From JAABVY01 sp964496505 (GTDB lineage: Bacteria > Zixibacteria > MSB-5A5 > JAABVY01), in contig CAZBZV010000028.1 of assembly GCA_964496505.1 (NCBI GenBank), forward strand, positions 1 through 48,060: a stretch of 48,060 nucleotides of DNA, given 5' to 3'. The position numbers and the translations under genes are program-made. The notes below the pieces were generated by a model. That model did no database searches. It was not told where the DNA came from and was given only the letters and a program-made list of their open reading frames with translations. This document shows, piece after piece, positions 17,533 to 25,843 of the stretch. Within the stretch, counting starts at the first letter, position 1; the number at the start of each line of letters is the position of its first letter.

Positions 17533-20500
17533 TTAACAGTCGGGAATGCCGTCGCCATTTGTATCACATGGTTCGTTGCCGCCGATGAATACATAATTGA
17601 TGATATGTACTGCATCCGAGACATTTACATTGCCGTCACAGTTGGCATCTCCGGCCTCATATGGAACAGGCGGATCGCCGCCTATGAAAACGAAATTGAT
17701 AATGAATACGGCATCGGAAACATTCACGGCCAGATCATCAGTAACATCGCCACACATGAAGTCAACATCGAAAATATAATCGTCTGACCATGGCCCAAGT
17801 GCATCATAGATATCCTTAGCGCGCGCCTTAATAGTAAATGTTCCGGTTGATTCATAGGAATGCAGGACGGTGACTTTCTGGTCTGACGGGTAAGGTCCGA
17901 TCCAATCCTCGGTATTCCCGTCACCCCAGTCGATGTAGTAATACAAATCGTTGTCATCGGGATCGACTGAGAGGAAATCGAATTCGTAATCTGTTCCGAT
18001 ATTTCCACTGGAAGGCCCGTTTATGGTCGCCACATCCGGAGGATTATTAATCAAGGTTGAAAGTCCGCCCGAGAAGCAATAAAGCTGGCCATTACGTCCG
18101 CCCGCAACCATCTCCATCGATTCATCCCCGGTAATATCCGGGATTGCATTTAGTGCGTCAACCGCTGATGGGAATGCCACAGAATAAAGCTCTTCCCCGC
18201 TTATACCGTTCAGGAAATAGCAGAAATTATTTGAGTAAAGCGTACCGATCATGACATCATTGATGCCATCACCGGAAAGGTCATTACAAACCGCCACGTT
18301 CCAGGCTTTATCCGCCAAAGGCTGCGACCAGATATAGGTGCCATCATAGCCGCTTAAAACCAGACCGGTTACACCCGTATGGCTCAGGAGAAGATCATGA
18401 TAGCCGTCGGAGTTGACATCTTCCATGGGATAAATATTCAGTACAGATCCCAGGCCGGTCGCACCGAATTCCTGCGATCCGTCGGTAGCATCAAGTCCGA
18501 AAACTCCGCCGCCGCCCATGCTGAAGTCGCCGACAGCGACATCTTTGATTCCGTCTCCGGTGATATCATCGAGCTGGGCAAGTCCCCAGACCGATGAGCC
18601 TGGCGCCTGGAAAGTCCATTCGATCACACCGGTCGCTCCGTCTATACCGTATCCGCGCCCTTCGGTCTCATCGAAATTGGAGGCTCCCACAAGAACATCA
18701 GCCTGTCCATCGCCGGTGAAGTCCTCGACACCCATAACCGCGAATCCCGGCGCTCCTATGGGACGTTCCCAGATCGAATTGCCGGTCAAAACATCCAGGC
18801 AGTAAATCCGCTTCGGCCCGGTATCGTCGGCGTCATCGCCAGTAGCGGCCAGCACGTCAGCCATGCCGTCGCCGTTATAATCGTAACTGCAATCGACATC
18901 ATAAACCCAGCCACCGCTTCCGTATTCATCCGTGTAATGCGTCCAGATTTCGGTGCCGTCTTTGCTCGACAGAAGGCGAATCAGCTTGCCGCCCCAGGCG
19001 GAGGCAATTACGATATCGGGATAGCCGTCGCCGTCAATATCACCTGTCACATCGATACCCTTCTGGGAATACACTGCACCGCCGACAATCTCATGCTCCC
19101 AGAGCAGGTCGGCAACCCCATGTGAGTTACCGTTAAAGCATCGGATGATATCATCTTCCGATCCGACAACTACATCGGCAACACCATCACCGTTAATATC
19201 CGGTATGGAAACTATAACCTTGGGGCTTTGATCGTATCCGCCCGTGATTGTATACTCCCACAATGTATCCCCTATCGGCCATTCAGTACCTGAACCGCTG
19301 CCGTCCAGAGGAACAATAAACGGGTTCTCGTCCGGGTCATTGCTGGAAATAGTCAGATTGCCGGAAAACGCCATATCCATATCCGGCTGGAACCATACGC
19401 CGATTTGAACTGAATCGAGAATAGCGATATCTATCGGAAATGTAACATCGCCGGAAATCGAAAATGCCGGATCGTCGCTCGAAACATTCAGAATAGAAAG
19501 GACATCATTGCCCTCATTTTCAATGGTCATCATCCAGCGCGTATAAGCGCCCACACGCACCGGGCCGTAGTTATGTGCGGCCTGAGGGAGATTTATATCG
19601 GGTCCTGAGCTGACCGCATCTCCGGTTAGGGTGATATCATAATTCGGATTGATCGGATCATTGGATGCTACTGTCGCCGTAGCATCGAGAGTACCCGGTA
19701 CTGCGGGTGCCCAGGTAATGGGGATTATTTTCTGGCTGTCAGGTTCAAGAGTCATCGGAAATGTCGCACTTGTCGACAAATCCGCCGAGCCGGTACCCGA
19801 GAAGGAAACTCCGGTAACTTCCAGATCGCCGGTACCGATATTGGAGACGACCAAATTCCAGGTATCCGATTCTCCTGCGGTTACCACGCCGTAATCATGA
19901 CTGTCGCTGGAAACATCGATATATGGCGTGCCGGATCCAAACAGGTCAACCTTATAGAGATAGTCGCCGCCGGTCGTTCCGTTATCGATATACCAGAGAT
20001 ATGTGCCATCCCAGGTTATCCCCGAGGGATCGGTGGTTTCCGAGGCATGTGTCTCCAGAAGAGTTCCGGAAACCGTATCGACCTTATAAAGAGCATCTCC
20101 CCAGTAATCTGCAATCCAGAGATATTCGCCCTGAATACATAAATCCCAGGGCTGATCATCGGGACCGTCAAATTGATTCAGTATCGTGCCCGAGGCATCG
20201 ATTTTATACATGTGTCCCGGATCGGGATAGTAGCGGGAAACCCAGAAATTACCGTTATCATAAGTTATTCCGGACATATAATGATCCGGAAGATTGATTG
20301 TGGATACCTGCGATCCCGTAAAGTCCATCTCAATCGCTATGGCGGGATCGGAGCTGCTGCCGGGGTGATCGGTTGTCCATAGATTTGTGCCGTCGTATGT
20401 CAGCCCGTAAGCATCCTCCTGTGGTCCGGTAAACAGTTCGGTATAACTGCCGTCGGAGGGATCGAGCTGATAAATCCTACCCCCGTTTGAGCCGTAAATT

Positions 20501-20673
20501 CCAAAATAAAGATAGGTGCCGTCCCATGCCAGCCCGGAGGCACTCTCGGGTATGACATAGCTGGTTACGATTGTCCAATCCTTCTCGTTTTGTGCATCTG
20601 CCGATCCCATCCAGAGAACTGAGATTAAGATAACTATGAGAAGGCTCAAGAACTTAGAAGCATTTTTAGACAT
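17533..20673 (-). CDS. Large secreted multidomain protein with dockerin-like C-terminus
   Basis: This 1046-residue protein has a signal peptide (1-27). A repeat region at about 30-248 has regular GLxWDGTYLY-type units and looks like a beta-propeller. Two immunoglobulin-like 'choice-of-anchor D' domains follow (about 250-352 and 358-458). Then come eight FG-GAP/VCBS-like calcium loops between about 490 and 860 (for example DINGDGVADVVVG, DFTGDGQADVLVG, DLSGDGINDVMIG), and a PKD domain (about 876-972). The C-terminus has two dockerin-like units (974-1034) built on NVSDAVxIINxVFIGG. These suggest an extracellular or surface-bound adhesin or scaffold; no catalytic domain is seen. GGAGG precedes the ATG. 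It is a single-gene unit closed by an intrinsic terminator. Confidence 0.85.
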   Translation of the reverse strand: MSKNASKFLSLLIVILISVLWMGSADAQNEKDWTIVTSYVIPESASGLAWDGTYLYFGIYGSNGGRIYQLDPSDGSYTELFTGPQEDAYGLTYDGTNLWTTDHPGSSSDPAIAIEMDFTGSQVSTINLPDHYMSGITYDNGNFWVSRYYPDPGHMYKIDASGTILNQFDGPDDQPWDLCIQGEYLWIADYWGDALYKVDTVSGTLLETHASETTDPSGITWDGTYLWYIDNGTTGGDYLYKVDLFGSGTPYIDVSSDSHDYGVVTAGESDTWNLVVSNIGTGDLEVTGVSFSGTGSADLSTSATFPMTLEPDSQKIIPITWAPAVPGTLDATATVASNDPINPNYDITLTGDAVSSGPDINLPQAAHNYGPVRVGAYTRWMMTIENEGNDVLSILNVSSDDPAFSISGDVTFPIDIAILDSVQIGVWFQPDMDMAFSGNLTISSNDPDENPFIVPLDGSGSGTEWPIGDTLWEYTITGGYDQSPKVIVSIPDINGDGVADVVVGSEDDIIRCFNGNSHGVADLLWEHEIVGGAVYSQKGIDVTGDIDGDGYPDIVIASAWGGKLIRLLSSKDGTEIWTHYTDEYGSGGWVYDVDCSYDYNGDGMADVLAATGDDADDTGPKRIYCLDVLTGNSIWERPIGAPGFAVMGVEDFTGDGQADVLVGASNFDETEGRGYGIDGATGVIEWTFQAPGSSVWGLAQLDDITGDGIKDVAVGDFSMGGGGVFGLDATDGSQEFGATGLGSVLNIYPMEDVNSDGYHDLLLSHTGVTGLVLSGYDGTYIWSQPLADKAWNVAVCNDLSGDGINDVMIGTLYSNNFCYFLNGISGEELYSVAFPSAVDALNAIPDITGDESMEMVAGGRNGQLYCFSGGLSTLINNPPDVATINGPSSGNIGTDYEFDFLSVDPDDNDLYYYIDWGDGNTEDWIGPYPSDQKVTVLHSYESTGTFTIKARAKDIYDALGPWSDDYIFDVDFMCGDVTDDLAVNVSDAVFIINFVFIGGDPPVPYEAGDANCDGNVNVSDAVHIINYVFIGGNEPCDTNGDGIPDC

Positions 20674-21048
20674 ATGAATCCTCCCAAATAAGATTTAACT
20701 ATTTTTGATATATCATCTTCATCAGCAAGAAATCCAATCCTTTTGGATATTCCGCTGAATAATATTCGTGATTCAGGAGGCAGTTCCAGCCGATTTAATT
20801 ACTAAGCGCATGTAGTACAAATATTTGTCAATTCTGTCGCAGTATTCCATTCGGATAGTCCACTTAAATATATTGTTTGAGGAAAAAAAGTCAAGAACGG
20901 AAAGAGCTTCATGAATCCGATAGATTCTTCACTTCGTTCAGAATGGCCAGTTATACGAAATGACATTCTGAGGAGCGCAGCGGGGAAGAATCTTAATGAA
21001 ATATGAGATCCCATGTTTTTTTAGAATCAAACCGGCCAAATCTACCTG
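20674..21048. other. Gene-free 375-base spacer upstream of the dockerin-protein gene
   Basis: No credible gene is present. The short frame seen here is the translation of a repeat. It holds a perfect 12-bp palindrome, ACAAATATTTGT, at 20817-20828, which abuts a minus-strand TTGACA hexamer (plus 20826-20831). No good -10 lies at normal spacing, so the promoter of the downstream gene is uncertain. A dispersed repeat occupies 20917-20992. A weak ATCC-TTTT-GGAT hairpin lies near 20737-20748. Confidence 0.4.
20917..20992. repeat. Second dispersed palindromic 'HSERSEES'-type repeat, intergenic
   Basis: It consists of AGATTCTTCACTTCGTTCAG followed by AATGG, a short spacer, then GACATTCTGAGGAGCGCAGC followed by GGGGAAGAATCT. 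The two arms are imperfect inverted copies of the same unit as at 12289-12364. One frame on the minus strand reads HSERSEES, the well-known accidental translation of this repeat class. Here the 'CATTCTGA' ends face inward, opposite to the other copy. Confidence 0.8.
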
Positions 21049-21996
21049 CTATTTCATTGCATTCTTGACAGCGGCAAGGAGAAGGGGGATCATAATTTCA
21101 TGATGTCCGGTGATATTGTAACCCTCCGAATCCAATGTGGCCGGGCGAGTTACCACATTCTGGGTGGGACGGTAATGGGTTAGCATATCGAAATTGGCTG
21201 TGGTGTAATTTCCGAATTCGGGATTAATATTTCGGCAGACTGCAATTGCCTTCAAAAAAACTTCAGGCATTATTACGGCTGAGCCGATATTCAATGCTAC
21301 CCCCCCATTAGCGATTTGCATGACCGAATTCGAAAATATCTGGAAATCTTCAAAAGAGGCCTGACCAGCCGCAGCTCCGTCATAGCATGGATGCTGATTT
21401 ACGATATCGGTTCCAATAGCTGCATGAATCGTTAGGGGGATTTCATGTTTCAAGCAGTTATAAGATAGCGAATATTCCTTAAAACGTGCATCCTGATCGG
21501 TTATGAATTTCCCGAGGGCATGGCCCAGGCCGATATTCTCTTTCGAGGCAACTTTCAGCATTTCGGAATACAATTTTGCTGTTTCCTCCACGAATCCAAA
21601 ACTTCCGTCCTGAAGATTTTCAAGCACGTCCTCGGAGGTGGCCCCAAAAAATGCTATTTCCAGATCATGTATCGAGACGGCGCTGTTTCCGGCAAAATGC
21701 AGGTTGTCATACAAATCCATAAAATCGACATAAAGCGGTGTAAGGCCGACTTTTAGATTATGTGCGCCGATCATAAAGATGAGTTTCGATTTCTTCTCTA
21801 TTGCGGCAGCTATTTTTGCAGCGATCTTTTTGAAGTCCTCGGCTTTCAGAAATTTTGGAAGGGAATCCAGAAGCTCATCGAGCGTACAATTATCAGAAAC
21901 CGGTTTGCCCAGAAGATCCAGCCGGACTTTGCTGGCGCGGTCTTTTATTGAATAGGTTTTTACTTTTTCGAGGTCGATTTTCTTATAATCCGCCAT
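21049..21996 (-). CDS. Deoxyhypusine-synthase-like conserved protein
   Basis: This is a 315-residue soluble protein. It has the outline of a bacterial family distantly related to deoxyhypusine synthase: KLIFMIGAHNLKVGLTPLYVD, HFAGNSAVSIHDLEIAFFG, GSFGFVEETAK, TIHAAIGTDIVNQHP, LNIGSAVIMPEVFLKA, TTANFDM..HYRPTQNVVTRP and ITGHHEIMIPLLLAA. True synthase transfers an aminobutyl group to a lysine of eIF5A using an active-site lysine in a WGK motif near the C-terminus. The matching region here reads HYRPTQNVVTRP, with no such lysine, and bacteria lack eIF5A. The real reaction is unknown. The gene lies 63 bases after the DUF3108 gene and may be read through from the manC promoter. Confidence 0.65.
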   Translation of the reverse strand: MADYKKIDLEKVKTYSIKDRASKVRLDLLGKPVSDNCTLDELLDSLPKFLKAEDFKKIAAKIAAAIEKKSKLIFMIGAHNLKVGLTPLYVDFMDLYDNLHFAGNSAVSIHDLEIAFFGATSEDVLENLQDGSFGFVEETAKLYSEMLKVASKENIGLGHALGKFITDQDARFKEYSLSYNCLKHEIPLTIHAAIGTDIVNQHPCYDGAAAGQASFEDFQIFSNSVMQIANGGVALNIGSAVIMPEVFLKAIAVCRNINPEFGNYTTANFDMLTHYRPTQNVVTRPATLDSEGYNITGHHEIMIPLLLAAVKNAMK

Positions 21997-22059
21997 TGAT
22001 GATCTTTCTAATTCTAATATGGGGAATTAAAGAGATTATGGAATTAAATCAATTAAAAC

Positions 22060-22896
22060 TTATTCCCACTCGTAAAGGTCGCCGATTCTATAGTCCGTAA
22101 GCTCGGCATAAATCGACCCCACCAGGACCTTCGATCTCATTAAAACCGGCATCTTCAAACGGTCGTCGGTCAGCCAGACCGAAAGCGTGCCCTCGTGTTT
22201 AAAAACGCCTGCGGATTTCAGAAGCGGCTCGACTTTTATGCACTTGAATTTCCCTGCGGGCACCTCAATAATTTCCTTTTTGTGCACAATTACTTCCAAT
22301 GGATAGCATTTATCTTTGGAGAAGTTATCCAGAGTCAAAGTATCGCCCACCTCCAAATCCTGTGTACGGACATAATAGAGCGACGAGAGCACATCCTGCA
22401 CATATCGGGGGACGACAAAAGCGGTATCCTGGGCGCGGACTATCCCACGAGCCTGGTCGTATATCTGGATCTGTTCATTTTCATAGCTGCCTTCATGGAG
22501 TTTCTTGCGGAAGTACCATGTGAACAAGCCTTCCACATCGATCCATGTCTCAGCCGTATCCCGTACTTTGAAAAAGTTATCAAAGAATTCAAATGATCTG
22601 GCAAGCGTCCTGACCCTGTAGACCGGCCTGTCATCATGGTTGAAAACCTCGTTGACTTCCATCGTCGCTTCTCCCGCCTTGACCATTTTCCATCCGATTG
22701 TAAAGGTCAGCTTCTCCCCCACTCCGAAAGCATCGTTGATTATAAATCGGAATTCCTCCAACGGTTCGATCTCTTCGGCCGGAATTCTGAGTGTATCGGA
22801 ACACAGGGTGGAGTCTTCTACGTCGACCTCATCATCCTGAGCTAATGCAAATACCGGCAAAAGGCAGATTGAAATTAGTAATGCGATCTTTTTCAT
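22060..22896 (-). CDS. DUF3108-domain exported protein
   Basis: This 278-residue protein has a signal peptide (residues 1-19, ending FALAQ). Its mature part matches the DUF3108 family: an opening GVGEKLTFTIGWKMVKAGEATMEV split as GVGEKLTFTIGWK and KAGEATMEV, then a RTLARSFEFFDNFFKVRD region, and a closing VFKHEGTLSVWLTDDRLKMPVLM. The family is periplasmic or surface-associated in Gram-negative bacteria, and its function is not established. The ATG overlaps the stop of the phosphatase gene (TAATG). It is the last tightly coupled gene of the manC unit. Confidence 0.8.
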   Translation of the reverse strand: MKKIALLISICLLPVFALAQDDEVDVEDSTLCSDTLRIPAEEIEPLEEFRFIINDAFGVGEKLTFTIGWKMVKAGEATMEVNEVFNHDDRPVYRVRTLARSFEFFDNFFKVRDTAETWIDVEGLFTWYFRKKLHEGSYENEQIQIYDQARGIVRAQDTAFVVPRYVQDVLSSLYYVRTQDLEVGDTLTLDNFSKDKCYPLEVIVHKKEIIEVPAGKFKCIKVEPLLKSAGVFKHEGTLSVWLTDDRLKMPVLMRSKVLVGSIYAELTDYRIGDLYEWE

Positions 22897-23405
22897 TATT
22901 GCTCATCCAGCTTATCGTGATATCTCTTCTTTATATCGGGCCAGATGCGCTGGAGTTCCTTTTTAATTTCGACATAGGTTTTTGCATAAAACTCCTCATC
23001 CAGTCCGATCGGATCGGCCACACTCAGGGAATCGTCTCCGTTCTGATCCGGAAACGCCTTGAGCATATACACCTTATGAGCGTCTTCAGGGTAAAGTCTG
23101 CGCATCTGGTCATAATGGTTCTTTGCCATGGCAATTACAATGTCCGCTTCCTCCATAATATCGGATTGAAGCTGGGTGGAATGGATTCCCGAAATATCGA
23201 CCTCGTCTTTTAAGGCAACCTGCACCGCATGCGCAGAGGGCGGATAGCCGTCATACGTGCCAATTCCGGCCGATTCGACATCAAAATAGTCCAGCTCTTC
23301 TTCTTCTACCATTTTCCGCAACAATCCGTGCGCCATTGGCGAGCGGCAGGTATTGCCGGTGCAAACGAATAATACGCGGAAAATCCTGTCCTGTTCTTTA
23401 CTCAT
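22896..23405 (-). CDS. Low-molecular-weight phosphatase, probably protein-arginine phosphatase type
   Basis: This 169-residue protein carries the P-loop VCTGNTCRSPMAHG, with the catalytic cysteine at 15 and arginine at 21, and the late general-acid aspartate in the VADPIGL motif. In this family a threonine in the fifth loop position (CTGNTCRS), instead of the isoleucine of tyrosine phosphatases (CLGNICRS), marks the YwlE branch that removes phosphate from arginine. Threonine is present here, so I favour arginine phosphatase; tyrosine phosphatase remains possible. It overlaps the end of tsaC, an association also seen in Bacillus (ywlC-ywlE). No McsB-type arginine kinase lies in the window. Confidence 0.85.
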   Translation of the reverse strand: MSKEQDRIFRVLFVCTGNTCRSPMAHGLLRKMVEEEELDYFDVESAGIGTYDGYPPSAHAVQVALKDEVDISGIHSTQLQSDIMEEADIVIAMAKNHYDQMRRLYPEDAHKVYMLKAFPDQNGDDSLSVADPIGLDEEFYAKTYVEIKKELQRIWPDIKKRYHDKLDEQ

Positions 23406-24033
23406 GAAAAGTCTCTTCTATCAGTTTTGAATCAACAGCGCCTTTTCGCAATATTTCAATGTCATTCTCTATAATCTCAACTACGGTTGAGATCAAGCTA
23501 TTGAATTTCAACAGCGGGTCAATAATAAAAAGTTCAATTTTTTTCTCGAAAATGCCCTCTATCTCTGAAATGGATTCCGGAACTTTTCCGCTGATATTAG
23601 CGCTTGTTGCCGATATCGGCTTGCTGAATTTCGCAGTCAGTGATTTGATAAAGGGATGACTGGAACAGCGAAAGCCGATTTTGCCTTCTTCCGAGAGCAC
23701 TCCCGGCCAGCTTTTTATATTTGATTTCAACACAAATGTAACCGGTCCGGGCCAAAAGCGGTTGATTTTATTGAGTGTCTTATCTTCAAGCTCTATGCCG
23801 TAATTTGGAAGATCCTTGGTGGATTCAATGAAAATAGCAGTGGGCCTATCCATAGGTCTTTGCTTGAATTCAAATAGTCTTTCTAATGCCTTTTTATCCT
23901 CGACATCGGCCAGGAGTCCATAGGCTGTCTCGGTTGGGCCTACTATTAATCCACCGTTTTCAAGTATTTCGCATGAGGCTTGCACCGCTTGTCTTATGAT
24001 GTCGGATGAGGAGTTTAAGATGATTTCCCGCAC
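23398..24033 (-). CDS. tsaC: Threonylcarbamoyl-AMP synthase (Sua5/YrdC/TsaC family)
   Basis: The enzyme makes threonylcarbamoyl-adenylate from threonine, bicarbonate and ATP, the first step of the t6A37 modification of ANN-decoding tRNAs. The 211-residue product is the short, single-domain form. It contains GGLIVGPTETAYGLLADVED, the FEFKQRPMDRPTAIFI substrate-binding block, FWPGPVTFVLK, IGFRCSSHPFIKSL and PISATSANISGK. Translation starts at a GTG at 24033 whose G is also the last base of the TAG stop of the SPOR gene. The end overlaps the phosphatase start. Confidence 0.93.
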   Translation of the reverse strand: MREIILNSSSDIIRQAVQASCEILENGGLIVGPTETAYGLLADVEDKKALERLFEFKQRPMDRPTAIFIESTKDLPNYGIELEDKTLNKINRFWPGPVTFVLKSNIKSWPGVLSEEGKIGFRCSSHPFIKSLTAKFSKPISATSANISGKVPESISEIEGIFEKKIELFIIDPLLKFNSLISTVVEIIENDIEILRKGAVDSKLIEETFHE

Positions 24034-24698
24034 TATTCGAACTCCGTCTCCGGCTCTTCCTCTAATTGCTTCTCCCCTATGCTATCCTCCTCCATTTCCT
24101 CCAAACGCATCAGGCTGTCCTGGGCGGCAATTGAATCCTGGATATATAGCATGCGGAAATAAATCGAATCGGGAGGGGATTCAATCAGCCAGCTATTGTA
24201 GTAACCCAGTGAACGCGCTCTGTAAAGCAGGCGTCTTCCGGCTCTCTCGGATTCGGCGTTACCAAGGAGTACTTTGTAGTACGGAAGATCGTATTTGATA
24301 AAGACCGAATCGGAAAAAACCTCCTGAGCGATTTGCTGCTCATACCTGGCCTCGGTATAGTACTGTGAGGCGAAAAGCTGGATGCGATAAATCGTAAGTG
24401 ACGAGTCAATTTCCTGCTGAGCCTGCAAAAATGAATCCACTTTGGCCCAGTTGAATTCATCCTGCTCCTCGGGAGCTCTCTCCAACTCCTCCTCGGCAGA
24501 TTCCAGAATCGTGCGGTCGCGAGGATCGCCCAGTGGATCATAATCCTGTTCGGCCACATATATTTCGCCAGGGGGTACTTTATCCAATTCGTCTTTTTCA
24601 GTTGCAGCGCTGCAGAAGACCAGCATCATAACCATGCCCGCCAGTATTGCGGCTGCAAAAAAGTCGGAATGCTTTCCGAGTTTAAAGATATTTTTCAA
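24033..24698 (-). CDS. Membrane- or lipid-anchored SPOR-domain-like protein
   Basis: This 221-residue protein has one N-terminal hydrophobic segment (about residues 13-29) and an acidic linker rich in Glu and Asp. A region at about 101-180 resembles a SPOR domain (IYRIQLFASQYYTEARYEQQ, YYKVLLGNAESERAGRRLL, and a closing GYYNSWLI). SPOR domains bind denuded peptidoglycan at division sites. The segment ends FCSAA, so lipid attachment at Cys29 is possible, but Phe just before the Cys is atypical. The start is a TTG at 24698, with GGAG 9 bases upstream, inside the end of manC. The C-terminus is highly acidic (ends ETEFE). Confidence 0.65.
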   Translation of the reverse strand: MKNIFKLGKHSDFFAAAILAGMVMMLVFCSAATEKDELDKVPPGEIYVAEQDYDPLGDPRDRTILESAEEELERAPEEQDEFNWAKVDSFLQAQQEIDSSLTIYRIQLFASQYYTEARYEQQIAQEVFSDSVFIKYDLPYYKVLLGNAESERAGRRLLYRARSLGYYNSWLIESPPDSIYFRMLYIQDSIAAQDSLMRLEEMEEDSIGEKQLEEEPETEFE

Positions 24699-25761
24699 GT
24701 TCCTTATCTCCGCTAAATCTGCTCAGCATCTTTTTTATTTTATTGACCTGGGTCTTATGCGCAACCATAACGATATTGTCGGTCTTGACTATAATTAAAT
24801 CCGATACACCCAAAGTGGCTATCAAGCCCTCTGAATCGTTATACACCACAGATTCGTATGATCCCAGATTAATTACGTTTCCTTCGAGAATATTATTTTC
24901 GCTGTCCCTGTGTTTTATTCTGTCCAAAGCCAGCCAGCTGCCGACATCATCCCAGACCATATCCGCCTTGAGCGTGAGTACATTATTGGCCTGCTCCAAA
25001 ATGGCAACGTCAATGGATACATCTTCGGCATTATTATAAAGCTCTCGCTTTGCAGTCTCCTCATTATCGGTGCCGATATGCTCCTTGAATATTTGAAGCT
25101 GCTCGAAGAGGTCCGGTTTAATCTTCTCGATCGCCTTCATAATAGATTTTACCGACCAGATAAACATGCCGGAATTCCACAAATGCTGACGGTCGAAATA
25201 ATACTGCTGGGCGATTATACGGGTGGGCTTCTCGGTAAATTCGGCTACGCGGTAGGCCGAGGTGCCGTTGACTGTATCATATAAATCCCCGACCTTGATA
25301 TATCCATATCCTGTTTCCGGACGAGTTGGAGTTATTCCAAGAGTAATCAGCCAGTCCTGATCCTCGCAAATTTTAGCCGCCGCTTCCAGATTCCTGATTA
25401 GCGTTTCCCGCGGCTTTATCATATGATCTGAGGAAAGCACAACCATGGTCCCCTCCGGATCATCCTTCTCGATCATTACCGCTGAAACCGCAATTGCAAG
25501 AAGAGTGTTGCGGCCGTATGGTTCGGTATAGATATGATCCGGATCAAGCTGGGGCAGAATTGTCTGAATTTTATCCTTTATGTCGGCGCCGGTGATAATC
25601 CTGACCTGCTCTTCCGGGACAAAGTCCTCCATGCGTACAATCGTTTCCTCGAGCATGGTTTTGTCGGAAGTGATTTTGAGAAGCTGTTTGGGACGTCCGC
25701 TTCTGGAGAGGGGCCAGAATCTCTCTCCCTTGCCGCCTGCCATTATCACTGCGTAAATCAA
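24682..25761 (-). CDS. manC: Mannose-1-phosphate guanylyltransferase
   Basis: The enzyme makes GDP-mannose from GTP and mannose-1-phosphate, the donor for mannose- and fucose-containing glycans. The 359-residue product has the nucleotidyltransferase signature VIMAGGKGERFWPLSRSGRPKQ at its N-terminus (split as VIMAGGKGERFWPLS and RPKQLL), LSSDHMI, GYIKVGD and FTEKPT. It then has NSGMFIW and the VWDDVGSW motif near residue 270. It is the single-domain form without a fused isomerase. The start is a TTG at 25761 with AAGGA 7 bases upstream; this start is fixed because the conserved motif begins five residues later. It is the first gene of its unit, next to glycosyltransferase genes that may use its product. 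Confidence 0.92.
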   Translation of the reverse strand: MIYAVIMAGGKGERFWPLSRSGRPKQLLKITSDKTMLEETIVRMEDFVPEEQVRIITGADIKDKIQTILPQLDPDHIYTEPYGRNTLLAIAVSAVMIEKDDPEGTMVVLSSDHMIKPRETLIRNLEAAAKICEDQDWLITLGITPTRPETGYGYIKVGDLYDTVNGTSAYRVAEFTEKPTRIIAQQYYFDRQHLWNSGMFIWSVKSIMKAIEKIKPDLFEQLQIFKEHIGTDNEETAKRELYNNAEDVSIDVAILEQANNVLTLKADMVWDDVGSWLALDRIKHRDSENNILEGNVINLGSYESVVYNDSEGLIATLGVSDLIIVKTDNIVMVAHKTQVNKIKKMLSRFSGDKELEKYL

Positions 25762-25791
25762 ATTATATTCCTTTCCCTTGAAATTGGCACA

Positions 25792-25820
25792 ATAATAGAA
25801 AAAAGCTCAAAATAAGTCAA
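25792..25820 (-). promoter_or_regulatory. Predicted promoter of the manC unit
   Basis: On the minus strand TTGACT (plus 25815-25820, 5 of 6) and TATTAT (plus 25792-25797, 5 of 6) are spaced by 17 bases. The start would be near 25785, giving a leader of about 24 bases before the TTG start of manC. This is the best sigma-70 match seen in the window. Confidence 0.68.
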
Positions 25821-25843
25821 ATAAACAATTAACCGGCCTGCAA

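Noticed and set aside
17533..17780. Dockerin domain taken as proof of a cellulosome
   Set aside because: No cohesin or glycoside hydrolase is seen here, and dockerin-like tags of this type occur on many unrelated secreted proteins in FCB-group bacteria.
20802..21014. Small frame reading HSERSEES
   Set aside because: It is the accidental translation of the dispersed repeat, not a gene.
21049..21996. Annotation as a true deoxyhypusine synthase
   Set aside because: The lysine-bearing WGK motif is not found and bacteria lack the eIF5A substrate, so only a family-like label is supported.
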